Shown here: positions 18,950 through 26,564 of the stretch, piece after piece | Position numbering within the stretch: position 1 is the first letter of the stretch | How the letters are laid out: each line of letters starts with the position of its first letter | DNA from: Bacillus haynesii | GTDB lineage: Bacteria; Bacillota; Bacilli; Bacillales; Bacillaceae | DNA: 64,000 nucleotides | Direction of reading: 5' to 3' | Assembly: GCF_001969855.1 (NCBI RefSeq) | Contig: NZ_MRBL01000019.1 | Span: 1-64,000, forward strand | The notes under the pieces: model-generated | The model's input: the letters and a program-made list of their open reading frames with translations, nothing else | Told to the model about the DNA's origin: nothing | Database searches by the model: none | Position numbers and translations under genes: made by a program

Positions 18950-19433
18950 CGTTAACACCTCTGTTGTAAAGTGCTTTCAGCCGCTGTCTGGCACGAAATA
19001 AAACACTTTTAAAATTAGCCTCTGAGATATTCATCAAGCTTGACGCTTCCTTGTAGTTCAATTCTTTTAAATAGTACAGCGTAAGCGCTTCCCGGTAGTT
19101 ATCGGGGAGCTGGTTCATATATAAGGTTAACACTTCCCTGATTTCGACCTGGTGGGCAGGGCTTTGCACTGCGTTTTGAAACAGGCTTCCGATCATATCG
19201 TCAGAAATTGTCACTTCTTTTTTATGCTTTCTGACATAGTCGATAAACGCATTGCGCGCCACTTGAAAAAGCCATGGCTTCACCTTGCTGTGGTCGTAAG
19301 AATGGATGTGTATGTAAGCTCTCATAAAGGTTTCCTGAAGCAAATCCTCTGCTAGATGTTTATCTTTCGTCATGGAGAGCAGGAACCTGTAAACATCATT
19401 CATATACATTTGGTAAATTTCGTCGATAGTCAC
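18942..19433 (-). CDS. sigM: ECF sigma factor SigM
   Basis: A 163-aa extracytoplasmic-function sigma factor with region 2 (YRFLLSMTKDKHLAEDLLQE) and region 4 (YREALTLYYLKELNYKEASS). SigM controls cell-wall synthesis and division genes under antibiotic, acid and salt stress. The start is GTG 19433 behind GGGGAGA. It heads the operon with the anti-sigma genes yhdL and yhdK. Confidence 0.95.
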   Translation of the reverse strand: MTIDEIYQMYMNDVYRFLLSMTKDKHLAEDLLQETFMRAYIHIHSYDHSKVKPWLFQVARNAFIDYVRKHKKEVTISDDMIGSLFQNAVQSPAHQVEIREVLTLYMNQLPDNYREALTLYYLKELNYKEASSLMNISEANFKSVLFRARQRLKALYNRGVNDE

Positions 19434-19456
19434 TGCCTTTTCTCCCCTCTATGTTA

Positions 19457-19485
19457 TAAACGCATAAGAAAGGTTTGAAGTTGCA
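19457..19485 (-). promoter_or_regulatory. Candidate SigM-dependent promoter of sigM
   Basis: On the minus strand, TGCAAC (19485-19480) and CGTTTA (19462-19457) are separated by 17 bp and lie 24 bp before the sigM start. This resembles the ECF-type -35 (AAC core) and -10 (CGT core) elements of autoregulated ECF promoters. The prediction rests on these cores only. Confidence 0.5.
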
Positions 19486-19632
19486 CTAAATATGCCCACG
19501 GCTCATTTTTCCTCCAATTTCTTACCTTTAAAAATCATCTATCCTATATAATAACTGAACACGTTCAAAAAAACTAATCTTCATCGCGATTTTAACGACT
19601 GAACGGCCGAAATATAAAGCACAGCAGCAAAA

Positions 19633-19680
19633 TAAGCCTTTAAGCATATCAGATCTTTATTATATGCTAAAAGGCTATTT
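19633..19680 (-). terminator. Terminator of the cupin gene
   Basis: AGCCTTTAAGCATAT pairs with ATATGCTAAAAGGCT (one mismatch). On the minus strand it is followed by a T-rich stretch. It lies after the stop codon of the leftward cupin gene. Bases 19500-19632 hold no visible gene. Confidence 0.65.
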
Positions 19681-19722
19681 GCTTAGAGGATATCCTTCAT
19701 TATCAGCTGTTTTTATCGTCTG

Positions 19723-20265
19723 TCAAAAATATTGGCCGTGACCGCGGCGGTCTTCTGCGGCCAGCGCATCGGCTTTCGTTCGATGGACGGTGCCGAAAGG
19801 ATGGTTGGGCGGAGCATAGATCGAATAGAGTTTCAGCGGAATATGGCCAGTATTGGTGAGATTGTGCCATGTTCCGGCAGGGACGATAATAGCGGTGTCA
19901 TCATATACATTTCTTTTAAACTGCAAATGATGTTTGCTCGGCCCCATCTGAACAATTCCCCTGCCTTGTTCAACACGAAGGAATTGATCGACGTGAGGGT
20001 GCATTTCCAAGCCGATGTCTTCGCCGGGGTTGAGGCTCATCAAGGTAACTTGCAAATGCCTTCCTGTCCATAAAGCGGTCCGAAACGTTTTATTCTGCTT
20101 TACCGCTTCATTGATATTCGCAACAAACGGCTTTTGTCCATAATCTCTTAACGCGATGCGCTCTTCGGTGCCGGGTGTTCGAAAAGCGCCTCCATAGCCT
20201 GATCCGTCAAACCAGCCGACGCTGTAAGGCGAAGGAAGATGATAAGGAAATTGATATGGATGCAT
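19723..20265 (-). CDS. Cupin-domain protein
   Basis: A 180-aa single-domain cupin. Metal-ligand motif 1 is visible as GLEMHPHVDQFLRVEQGRG and motif 2 as VPAGTWHNLTNTG. The first 30 residues are rich in Tyr, Pro and Gly (MHPYQFPYHLPSPYSVGWF), and the C-terminus is basic. Such tails occur on some spore-coat-associated or mannose-6-phosphate-isomerase-like cupins, but no role can be assigned. It is monocistronic with its own terminator. Confidence 0.75.
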   Translation of the reverse strand: MHPYQFPYHLPSPYSVGWFDGSGYGGAFRTPGTEERIALRDYGQKPFVANINEAVKQNKTFRTALWTGRHLQVTLMSLNPGEDIGLEMHPHVDQFLRVEQGRGIVQMGPSKHHLQFKRNVYDDTAIIVPAGTWHNLTNTGHIPLKLYSIYAPPNHPFGTVHRTKADALAAEDRRGHGQYF

Positions 20266-20425
20266 ATGTCTTTAGATCCCTTCATTAGCTTTATTAACTT
20301 CATCGTATGCAATAGGCATATGGAGCGTCCCTGCTCTCAAGGATGCTTTTAATGATAAAATGCGTTTTTTTAAAGAGGCTTCAGGGAAAACGTGGTATCA
20401 GATATACAACAGGAGGGAGAGAGCC

Positions 20426-21421
20426 ATGGAATACACTAAAATATCCGGTACATCGATCGAATCGTCGCGTATCGGTCTCGGAACATGGGCCATCGGAGGC
20501 TTCATGTGGGGAGGAAGCGATGAAAAAGAAGCGATTCAAACGATTCATGCCGCGCTTGATCAAGGAATCAACCTGATTGATACCGCTCCGGCATACGGTT
20601 TCGGACAGTCAGAAGAAATCGTCGGCAAAGCCGTACAGCAATACGGAAAGCGCGAACGAGTCATTCTCGCGACAAAAACAGGGCTTGATTGGAAACATGA
20701 ACAGCTGTACCGTGACGGATCAAGGGAGCGGATCATCAAGGAAGTTGATGATTCGCTGAAAAGGCTCAATACGGATTACATCGATTTGTATCAAGTGCAT
20801 TGGCCCGATCCGCTCGTCTTGATCGAAGAAACGGCGGAAGCGATGAAAGATTTGTATGATGCAGGAAAAATTAGAGCGGTCGGCGTCAGCAATTTTTCCC
20901 CGGAGCAGATGGACACATTCAGAGCCGCGGCTCCGCTTCATACTGTACAGCCGCCGTACAACATGTTTGAAAGGGAAATCGAACAAGACATTCTTCCGTA
21001 TGCGAAGGATCAAGGGCTGACAACGCTATTATACGGTAGCTTGTGCAGGGGGCTCCTGTCGGGAAAAATGAATGAGGATTACACTTTCAAAGGAGACGAC
21101 CTTCGAAAGCAGGACCCTAAGTTTCAAAAACCGCGATTTAAAGAGTACCTTGAGGTCGTCAGGAAGCTTGATGCGTTTGCAAACGAGCGCTTCGGCAAAT
21201 CGGTTCTCCATCTGGCGGCAAGATGGGTGCTTGATCAGCCTGGCGCAAGCATTGCTTTATGGGGGGCGAGACGCCCTGAGCAGATCCGTCCCGTCGGCGA
21301 AATCACCGGCTGGAGTTTAACAGAAAGTGATCAAAAAGAAATTGACGACATATTGGACAATACGATTTCAGAACAGATCGGGCCTGAATTCATGGCTCCG
21401 CCGACAAAAGAAAAAGCCTGA
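20426..21421 (+). CDS. yhdN: Aldo/keto reductase YhdN
   Basis: A 331-aa NADPH-dependent aldo/keto reductase of the AKR11 group. The catalytic tetrad lies in DTAPAYGFGQSEE (Asp, Tyr), ATKTGLD (Lys) and YQVHWPD (His). The start is ATG 20426 behind AGGAGGGAG, giving exactly the length of B. subtilis YhdN (a general stress protein); the frame extends upstream without a ribosome site. It reduces aldehydes such as methylglyoxal-type substrates in related enzymes. Confidence 0.93.
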   Translation: MEYTKISGTSIESSRIGLGTWAIGGFMWGGSDEKEAIQTIHAALDQGINLIDTAPAYGFGQSEEIVGKAVQQYGKRERVILATKTGLDWKHEQLYRDGSRERIIKEVDDSLKRLNTDYIDLYQVHWPDPLVLIEETAEAMKDLYDAGKIRAVGVSNFSPEQMDTFRAAAPLHTVQPPYNMFEREIEQDILPYAKDQGLTTLLYGSLCRGLLSGKMNEDYTFKGDDLRKQDPKFQKPRFKEYLEVVRKLDAFANERFGKSVLHLAARWVLDQPGASIALWGARRPEQIRPVGEITGWSLTESDQKEIDDILDNTISEQIGPEFMAPPTKEKA

Positions 21422-21453
21422 AAACCGGGGAGGGAATTCCCCGGTTTTTTTGT
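21419..21453 (+). terminator. yhdN terminator
   Basis: AAACCGGGGA / TCCCCGGTTT hairpin followed by a T-run, overlapping the yhdN stop codon. Confidence 0.85.
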
Positions 21454-21545
21454 GAAAAATCATTTTTTAGTACCAGGTAATAAAAAAAATTGTTATAATA
21501 ATAAAGGGAAACCTCATTCGACTACATCAATAAAGGAAGTGCCAT

Positions 21546-22145
21546 ATGTATAAATTTACTGGTTATGCTGCAAAAGCGATTCTTTCTTTGCGCGGCGGAA
21601 TTAAAGTATACAATAAAGAAAATCTTCCTAAAGACACAGGTTTCGTTATCGCGTGCACACATGCAGGATGGGTGGATGTCGTCGCACTGGGTGTCGGCAT
21701 TTTGCCTATGGAAATTCATTACATGGCGAAAAAAGAGCTTTTTGAAAATAAATTAAGCGGTTCTTTTCTTTCAAGCATCAACGCTTTTCCCGTCGACAGG
21801 GAAAATCCCGGGCCAAGCAGCATCAAAACCCCGATCAAGCTGTTGAAAGACGGAAAAATCGTCGGCATTTTCCCAAGCGGAACGAGATCATCTGAAGACG
21901 TTCCATTGAAAAGAGGGGCTGTCACGATCGCCCAGATGGGAAAAGCGCCGCTTGTGCCGGCTGCATACAGCGGTCCTTCCAACGGAAAAGGGCTTTTCAA
22001 GACAGGCAAAATGAAACTGATTATCGGCGAACCGCTCAATCAGGAAGATTTCGCTCAATATTCGTCAAAAGAAAAGCTGGTCAAAATGACGGAGGCTTTG
22101 AATGACAGTATTAAAGCTTTAGAGAAAAAGCTGGAGCAGCTATAA
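21546..22145 (+). CDS. plsC: 1-acyl-sn-glycerol-3-phosphate acyltransferase
   Basis: A 199-aa membrane-associated enzyme that makes phosphatidic acid. It has the HX4D acyltransferase motif (HAGWVD) and the FPSGTRS glycerophosphate-binding motif. The length is identical to B. subtilis PlsC (YhdO). The ribosome site is AAGGAAG. A TATAAT hexamer lies about 50 bp upstream. It is monocistronic. Confidence 0.94.
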   Translation: MYKFTGYAAKAILSLRGGIKVYNKENLPKDTGFVIACTHAGWVDVVALGVGILPMEIHYMAKKELFENKLSGSFLSSINAFPVDRENPGPSSIKTPIKLLKDGKIVGIFPSGTRSSEDVPLKRGAVTIAQMGKAPLVPAAYSGPSNGKGLFKTGKMKLIIGEPLNQEDFAQYSSKEKLVKMTEALNDSIKALEKKLEQL

Positions 22146-22157
22146 TTCAAACATACG

Positions 22158-22202
22158 CAAGGAAAAACAGCTTCTCATGCATAGAGGCTGTTTTTCATTT
22201 TT
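22158..22202 (+). terminator. plsC terminator
   Basis: AACAGC / GCTGTT stem with additional weak pairing (TTCTCATGCATAGAG loop), then TTTTTC. Confidence 0.7.
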
Positions 22203-22303
22203 CTAAAATTCACCTTGCACTCCATTTTTATGCTAAAATAGCAGCGTTTTTATTTTTTGTGCAGTATTTTAGAACTGTGTTTACTGGTGGGGGGAGCTCA
22301 TAT

Positions 22304-22409
22304 ATGAAATGGTATTTGAAAGCAATAAAAAATGATGCTGATCATGTTTTGTCAAGACAGTGAAAAAGAGGAAAATCAATACGGACCGAACCCGAAGACA
22401 ACTATCTAA
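22304..22409 (+). CDS. Very short gene or frameshifted small lipoprotein
   Basis: A strong ribosome site (GGGGGGAG) precedes ATG 22304, which opens a 19-codon frame (MKWYLKAIKNDADHVLSRQ). One base out of frame, ATG 22332 opens a 25-codon peptide, MMLIMFCQDSEKEENQYGPN and then PKTTI, ending at 22409. Joined by a frameshift, the pair would be a Cys-containing secretory-like peptide. A strong terminator follows, so a short transcript is likely. The rest of 22203-22303 is AT-rich and probably promoter. Its function is unknown, and it may be a broken gene. Confidence 0.35.
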
Positions 22410-22410
22410 G

Positions 22411-22441
22411 CGAAAACCGCCTGGGGATAGGCGGTTTTTTT
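22411..22441 (+). terminator. Terminator of the small transcript
   Basis: AAACCGCC / GGCGGTTT hairpin followed by TTTTT. Confidence 0.8.
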
Positions 22442-23717
22442 AGTTGCTGGTGGCAGTTGCTTTTTCTAAAAACAAAAGCAGTTCCTGCCAAAATGTTTGA
22501 GCTGCAATAGCATCGGCTTCAGTTTTTCCGCCATAGGCGATATTTCTGCTTTTTCGCCCGGATGTCGGAAAGTATGGAGGCCTGATATTATGGCCGGCAT
22601 TTTCAAAATATAGATGTTTAACAGAATAGGGGAATCTATTCTTTTTCAGCCGCTTAACGATTTTCTCGTTCATAGAGGCAGAAGGCCATACCAAATCATC
22701 AGTACTTGAAGTTAACAGAATAGGACCTTTAATATGTTCCGCTTTAATGATTGCAGGATGATCATCTTTCACTTTTCGTAAAGCCTTTTGGTAAAGATCA
22801 AGAAAAGCATGAGGCCTTTTTGTGAGCTTATGTTTCATCATATTCCACAGCTGAGAGAGCGAAAACATCGGCAGCGGGGCAAAGGCGAGCGGTGCGCCGT
22901 CAAGACTCCAGGAAGATGTCTGCCGGAGTTTTTTTAATCCAACCCCTTGAAAGACGACTCCGCCGCCTACATGAGAAACAACAAAACGGATTTCAGGAAA
23001 ATGGGAACCCATTAACAGCGCCAGTTCGCCGCCTTTTGACCGTCCGCATATTCCAATCTGACGATGATGAAGTCCTTCTTGGCGACCGAGCCAATCAATC
23101 GCTTTCCGAAAATATTCAAGCGGGATTTCAACCAGTTTTTTAGGAAGCTGTTTGTATTGAAAATAAGGGATTGCAAATGTTGCATATCCGTAATTTGCTA
23201 ACATGCCTGCCATTGTTTCATCAAGACCGCCGTCAGATCCCCCTAATACGATGATTGCGGGAGGCCGGTTAACGGCAAGCGGACGGAAAAAAGTGCCGGA
23301 CAATCCATTTTCGTTTACTTCCTGTCTCTCTACTGTTTCAGAAACCAGCACTCGTTTTATTTTTTTACTCAAGATGGTCCGTTCATTTTGTTTCACTTCA
23401 ATGCGGTAAACGGAGGGATGAACCGATTTTTTATGAAACGAGCAGGAAGATTCAACAGCCTGCATTGACCAAAAAAGCCCCATCTGATCCTTAGACTGAT
23501 ACGTTCCTTTTATTGGAGCTGCTGCTGCAGGGTCGACTTCTCCTAATCTATTTGCTTGAAAAACAGCGTGTGATCTCCACTCTGCGTCAGCTTCATCTTT
23601 CACTGTTACGATGATTTCAATGATGTCAAACGGTTGAAGTCCGCTTATCTTCAAGTTTATTTTTTCATCCCATTCGGAAACTGCAGGTATGTGTAAAACC
23701 GGTTGCAGGGTAATCAA
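22440..23717 (-). CDS. Acyl-CoA thioesterase / BAAT-family hydrolase
   Basis: A 425-aa protein with the N-terminal thioester hydrolase/BAAT beta-sandwich domain (about 1-130) and the C-terminal BAAT alpha/beta-hydrolase domain. The catalytic triad is suggested by Ser in CGRSKGGE, Asp in SSTDDLVWPS and His in NAGHNIRPP. Family members hydrolyse acyl-CoAs or transfer the acyl group; the substrate here is unknown. The start overlaps the end of a TetR gene by 4 bp, so the two form one operon, very likely regulated by that TetR protein. Confidence 0.85.
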   Translation of the reverse strand: MITLQPVLHIPAVSEWDEKINLKISGLQPFDIIEIIVTVKDEADAEWRSHAVFQANRLGEVDPAAAAPIKGTYQSKDQMGLFWSMQAVESSCSFHKKSVHPSVYRIEVKQNERTILSKKIKRVLVSETVERQEVNENGLSGTFFRPLAVNRPPAIIVLGGSDGGLDETMAGMLANYGYATFAIPYFQYKQLPKKLVEIPLEYFRKAIDWLGRQEGLHHRQIGICGRSKGGELALLMGSHFPEIRFVVSHVGGGVVFQGVGLKKLRQTSSWSLDGAPLAFAPLPMFSLSQLWNMMKHKLTKRPHAFLDLYQKALRKVKDDHPAIIKAEHIKGPILLTSSTDDLVWPSASMNEKIVKRLKKNRFPYSVKHLYFENAGHNIRPPYFPTSGRKSRNIAYGGKTEADAIAAQTFWQELLLFLEKATATSN

Positions 23718-24310
23718 GACGGCACTTCCTTTTCAAGTTTTGTGTAAAATAAATCGACGCACTCCTCAACATAGTCATCAATACGATCATCGAACGACTC
23801 CTTGAATGCGGGCAAATGTTGAAACATAATGTATTGATTCAGTAAACCGAAAAACATTTGGCTTAGCATTTGAAAGTTGCCGCCTGAAATTTTTTTTTCG
23901 GCATAGAGCTCTGCAAAATAAGCCTCTAAAAAACGGTTGAGACGGCGGGGAATATCCATGATTAATTCGCAAACTTCCTTATCATGTACTGCGTCATTGA
24001 AATAAAGTAAAAAAACAGTGCCTTTTTCCAAGTTTTCTTTTAGATACGCTTTTGCAATGAATGAGAGGTCTTTTCGTAAATCGCCGGTCAGTATTCCTTT
24101 AAGTTCTCCAATAAAATCTCCGGATGCAACATGTTGAATAACACTTTCCCGAAATAAATTCTGTTTATTTCCGAAGTGTCTAAAAAGGGTTAAATGATTG
24201 ACTCCTGCCTTTTGGGCAATTTCTCTGGTGGATGCGGCTTTATATCCTTTTTCTTTAAAAAGCGCAAGCGCCGCTTGGATTAATCGATCCCTTGTAGATT
24301 GTGTTGACAT
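23714..24310 (-). CDS. TetR-family repressor
   Basis: A 198-aa regulator. The N-terminal TetR helix-turn-helix is clear (KAASTREIAQKAGVNHLTLF, residues about 24-43), followed by a helical ligand domain. It is co-transcribed with the BAAT-type hydrolase and preceded by two related palindromes that are its likely operators. An acyl-CoA or fatty-acid ligand is a reasonable guess from the partner gene, but it is not shown by the sequence. Confidence 0.88.
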   Translation of the reverse strand: MSTQSTRDRLIQAALALFKEKGYKAASTREIAQKAGVNHLTLFRHFGNKQNLFRESVIQHVASGDFIGELKGILTGDLRKDLSFIAKAYLKENLEKGTVFLLYFNDAVHDKEVCELIMDIPRRLNRFLEAYFAELYAEKKISGGNFQMLSQMFFGLLNQYIMFQHLPAFKESFDDRIDDYVEECVDLFYTKLEKEVPS

Positions 24311-24323
24311 AAGTTCCTCCTAA

Positions 24324-24343
24324 AATGTAACCGATTGATTACA
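24324..24343. promoter_or_regulatory. Likely TetR operator, copy 1
   Basis: ATGTAACCGATTGATTACAT is a 20-bp dyad (ATGTAACC / GATTACAT arms), 14 bp upstream of the TetR start codon and therefore over the ribosome site region. Confidence 0.65.
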
Positions 24344-24361
24344 TCATAATTGAACTTTGCC

Positions 24362-24381
24362 ATGTAATCAAGTGGTTACAT
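24362..24381. promoter_or_regulatory. Likely TetR operator, copy 2
   Basis: ATGTAATCAAGTGGTTACAT has the same two half-sites as copy 1 in inverted orientation (GATTACAT and ATGTAACC on the opposite strand). The centres are 38 bp apart. Paired sites of this kind are typical of autoregulated TetR promoters. Confidence 0.65.
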
Positions 24382-24441
24382 ATTTTGAATGCAAAAAAAA
24401 GAGGATACAAATTCATTGTATCCTCCGGTTTATTCACAGTG

Positions 24442-25761
24442 TTATTCCGCTTCCTCAAGCAGCGTTTCCGCAGCTTTCTTCACCTCTACGTATGAAACGT
24501 GATGGCCGTCGATTTCGTTGATCGTGAATTCAAATCCCTGCTCGGTGATCATGTCGCCTTTTTGGACATCATATTTTTGCGTCAGGAACCATCCGCCGAT
24601 CGTGTCAATTTCCTCATTGTCGAGCTGAATGCCGAGCAAATCGTTGACTTGGTTGACGAGCACTTTACCATCGAGAATGTAGTGGTTTTCGCCGATTTTG
24701 CGGATTTCATTAATTTCATCAATATCGAATTCGTCGCGGATTTCGCCGACGATTTCTTCAATGATGTCTTCGACTGTCACGAGTCCGGCCGTTCCGCCGT
24801 ATTCATCAGAAAGGATCGCCATATGAACGCGTTCTTTCTGCATTTTCAGAAGCAGATCGTGGATCGGAACGGTCTCGATCACATGAATGATCGGATTGAT
24901 AAACTGTTCAATCGTGTCTTCTGTGGAGCATTCTCCGCTGATGCAGGCCGTCAGTATTTCCTTGACATTGATGACGCCGACGATGTTGTCCTTATCTCCG
25001 TCTTCGACGGGATAGCGGGTATAGCCTTCGACCTTCGTGATGTCGATCATCTCGGCGATTTTCATATCATTTGGAAAGCTGACGACTTCTGTTCTCGGGA
25101 TCATGATTTCCTTGGCAAGACGGTCATCGAATTCAAAAATTTTGTTGACATATTTGAACTCAGATTGATTGATTTCGCCGCTTTTGTAGCTTTCTGACAG
25201 AATAATTCGGAGCTCTTCCTCTGAGTGTGCCATTTCATTTTCAGAAACTGCTTCAAGGCCAAACGCTTTCGTCAACAGCCTTGCTGATCCGTTCAGCGCC
25301 CAGATGAATGGGTACATGATGCGGTAGAACCAGATCAAAGGTTTTGCAAAAAGGAAGGAAACGGCTTCCGCTTTTTGGATCGCAAGCGTCTTCGGAGCGA
25401 GCTCGCCGACAACCACATGCAAAAACGTAATCAAGCTGAAGGCGATCACGACTGAAACGATGTGTGATACAGAGCTCGGAATGTTCCACTTAACAAATAG
25501 CGGTTCAAGCAGCCGGGCGACCGTCGGCTCCCCGAGCCATCCAAGACCGAGGGCCGTCAAAGTGATGCCGAGCTGGCAGGCCGATAAATATTCGTCTAAG
25601 TGCGTAATGACTCTTTTCACCGATACCGCTGTTTTGTTTCCTTCAGCAATCAACTGATCAACCCGCGAGCTTCTGATTCTGATAATCGCAAACTCAGACG
25701 CTACGAAAAATGCTGTTAAAGCAATTAATACAGCAACAAAAATCAAATTAACTATTTCCAA
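24442..25761 (-). CDS. yhdP: CNNM/CBS-domain ion transporter (MpfA/YhdP)
   Basis: A 439-aa membrane protein with an N-terminal CNNM (DUF21) domain of four hydrophobic segments, starting [21 protein letters not shown] cytoplasmic CBS pair follows (about 205-330; [20 protein letters not shown] precedes it), then a C-terminal CorC/HlyC domain. The B. subtilis homologue (MpfA) is linked to magnesium efflux. The start is TTG 25761. Its nearest good Shine-Dalgarno (AGGAGG, 25804-25799) is 37 nt away across a hairpin. It is a paralogue of yhdT, 0.8 kb away on the other strand. Confidence 0.92.
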   Translation of the reverse strand: MEIVNLIFVAVLIALTAFFVASEFAIIRIRSSRVDQLIAEGNKTAVSVKRVITHLDEYLSACQLGITLTALGLGWLGEPTVARLLEPLFVKWNIPSSVSHIVSVVIAFSLITFLHVVVGELAPKTLAIQKAEAVSFLFAKPLIWFYRIMYPFIWALNGSARLLTKAFGLEAVSENEMAHSEEELRIILSESYKSGEINQSEFKYVNKIFEFDDRLAKEIMIPRTEVVSFPNDMKIAEMIDITKVEGYTRYPVEDGDKDNIVGVINVKEILTACISGECSTEDTIEQFINPIIHVIETVPIHDLLLKMQKERVHMAILSDEYGGTAGLVTVEDIIEEIVGEIRDEFDIDEINEIRKIGENHYILDGKVLVNQVNDLLGIQLDNEEIDTIGGWFLTQKYDVQKGDMITEQGFEFTINEIDGHHVSYVEVKKAAETLLEEAE

Positions 25762-25804
25762 TTAGGACCTTCACTCTAGCGTGAGAATGAAGGTAACACC
25801 TCCT
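25759..25804 (-). promoter_or_regulatory. Hairpin between Shine-Dalgarno and start codon of yhdP
   Basis: On the minus strand AGGAGG (25804-25799) is followed by TGTT, then a stem ACCTTCA / TGAAGGT (25794-25788 with 25773-25767, extended by three inner pairs), then CCTAA and the TTG start. The linear spacing is 37 nt. With the hairpin folded, 4 plus 5 = 9 nt remain, which is optimal. The paralogue yhdT has the same geometry with different stem sequence. Confidence 0.6.
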
Positions 25805-25821
25805 GTTTAGTAAAAGATTAA

Positions 25822-26247
25822 CTAAAGCAGCAGCAAAAATGACTGGATGACCGTCATTTTTTCAGGAGAAAGCCGGCTTTTCAGAATCTTCCGTTCATCG
25901 GGATTCAGCCGTTTCAATCTGTTTATGATCACGGAGATATTGTCATTGACATGATCAATTTCCGTTGTCAGGCTTCCAATTTCATCATCATTCACAGTTG
26001 AAGAGGGAAACTGGTTTTCCAGCCTTACTTTAATGTCGGACAGGGCCAATCTCTGCTGCTTGCAGTCCATAATAAACTTCAGCCGTTTGAGAGCGGCTTC
26101 ATCGTAATAACGGTAGTTTGAACATGATCTGTCAGGCGTTAACAGCCCGAGATTCGTATAATAATCGACAGTCCGTTTTGTTACGCCAGCAGCAGCTGCT
26201 AATTCGCCAATGCGATATTTCTCTGCCCCATCTGCATCCCTCCTCAA
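25822..26247 (-). CDS. yhdQ: MerR-family regulator (YhdQ/CueR position)
   Basis: A 141-aa MerR-type regulator with winged helix YRIGELAAAAGVTKRTVDYY and a long C-terminal coiled coil. Length and position match B. subtilis YhdQ, described as the copper regulator CueR. However, no cysteines occur in the C-terminal metal-binding loop; the only two Cys are near residues 42 and 62. Copper sensing by the usual ligands is therefore doubtful. The in-frame start is TTG 26247, which has no ribosome site; a good AGGAGG lies just inside the gene and points to an ATG in another frame. Confidence 0.8.
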   Translation of the reverse strand: MRRDADGAEKYRIGELAAAAGVTKRTVDYYTNLGLLTPDRSCSNYRYYDEAALKRLKFIMDCKQQRLALSDIKVRLENQFPSSTVNDDEIGSLTTEIDHVNDNISVIINRLKRLNPDERKILKSRLSPEKMTVIQSFLLLL

Positions 26248-26393
26248 CCATCACGTTATAGTTATAAAACATTTTAATATATTAGAAGCCGTTTATACAA
26301 GTTAATTGATCAAAAAAAGGCGTGAAATTGATGCAGAAACCTTTATTTATCTAAATATTCGAGAAAATATTGTTAGATTTAAAGTTTAGACAT

Positions 26394-26423
26394 TTGACTG
26401 ACTCTTTTTTAATAAAGTAAGAT
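26394..26423 (+). promoter_or_regulatory. Candidate SigA promoter of yhdT
   Basis: TTGACT (26394-26399), 18-bp spacer, TAAGAT (26418-26423). The transcript would carry a leader of about 130 nt with a five-codon open frame and the Shine-Dalgarno hairpin. No other gene was seen in 26248-26561. Confidence 0.5.
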
Positions 26424-26454
26424 AATAGTATATATTTGGCTTGGAGGTGGTTAG

Positions 26455-26472
26455 ATGGGGCCCTCTGCATAG
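26455..26472 (+). CDS. Five-codon upstream open reading frame in the yhdT leader
   Basis: ATG-GGG-CCC-TCT-GCA-TAG (peptide MGPSA) follows a strong ribosome site TTGGAGGTGG at 26441-26450. It is far too short to be a protein gene. It could be a leader peptide influencing yhdT expression. Confidence 0.4.
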   Translation: MGPSA

Positions 26473-26522
26473 TCATTTTTACAGAACGCACATCAGCCTT
26501 ATTAAGGGAATTTGAATTCATC

Positions 26523-26564
26523 AGGAGGTGACTCCTTATCCTTTGTGAAGGATAAGGTTAAATG
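26523..26564 (+). promoter_or_regulatory. Hairpin between Shine-Dalgarno and start codon of yhdT
   Basis: AGGAGG (26523-26528) is separated from ATG 26562 by 33 nt. Inside lies a perfect 10-bp stem CCTTATCCTT / AAGGATAAGG (26534-26543, 26548-26557) with a TGTG loop. Removing the hairpin leaves 5 plus 4 = 9 nt, the ideal spacing. No other ribosome site lies nearer to the start. Confidence 0.7.

Noticed and set aside
24499..25197. 232-codon open frame antisense to yhdP
   Set aside because: It has no ribosome site and lies wholly within the well-supported yhdP coding sequence. Its composition reflects the complement of acidic CBS regions.
25767..25794. MerR-type operator of the adjacent YhdQ protein
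   Set aside because: The inverted repeat could be read as a MerR dyad, but no -35/-10 pair with 19-20 bp spacing surrounds it. It lies precisely between ribosome site and start codon, as in yhdT. A dual role is not excluded.
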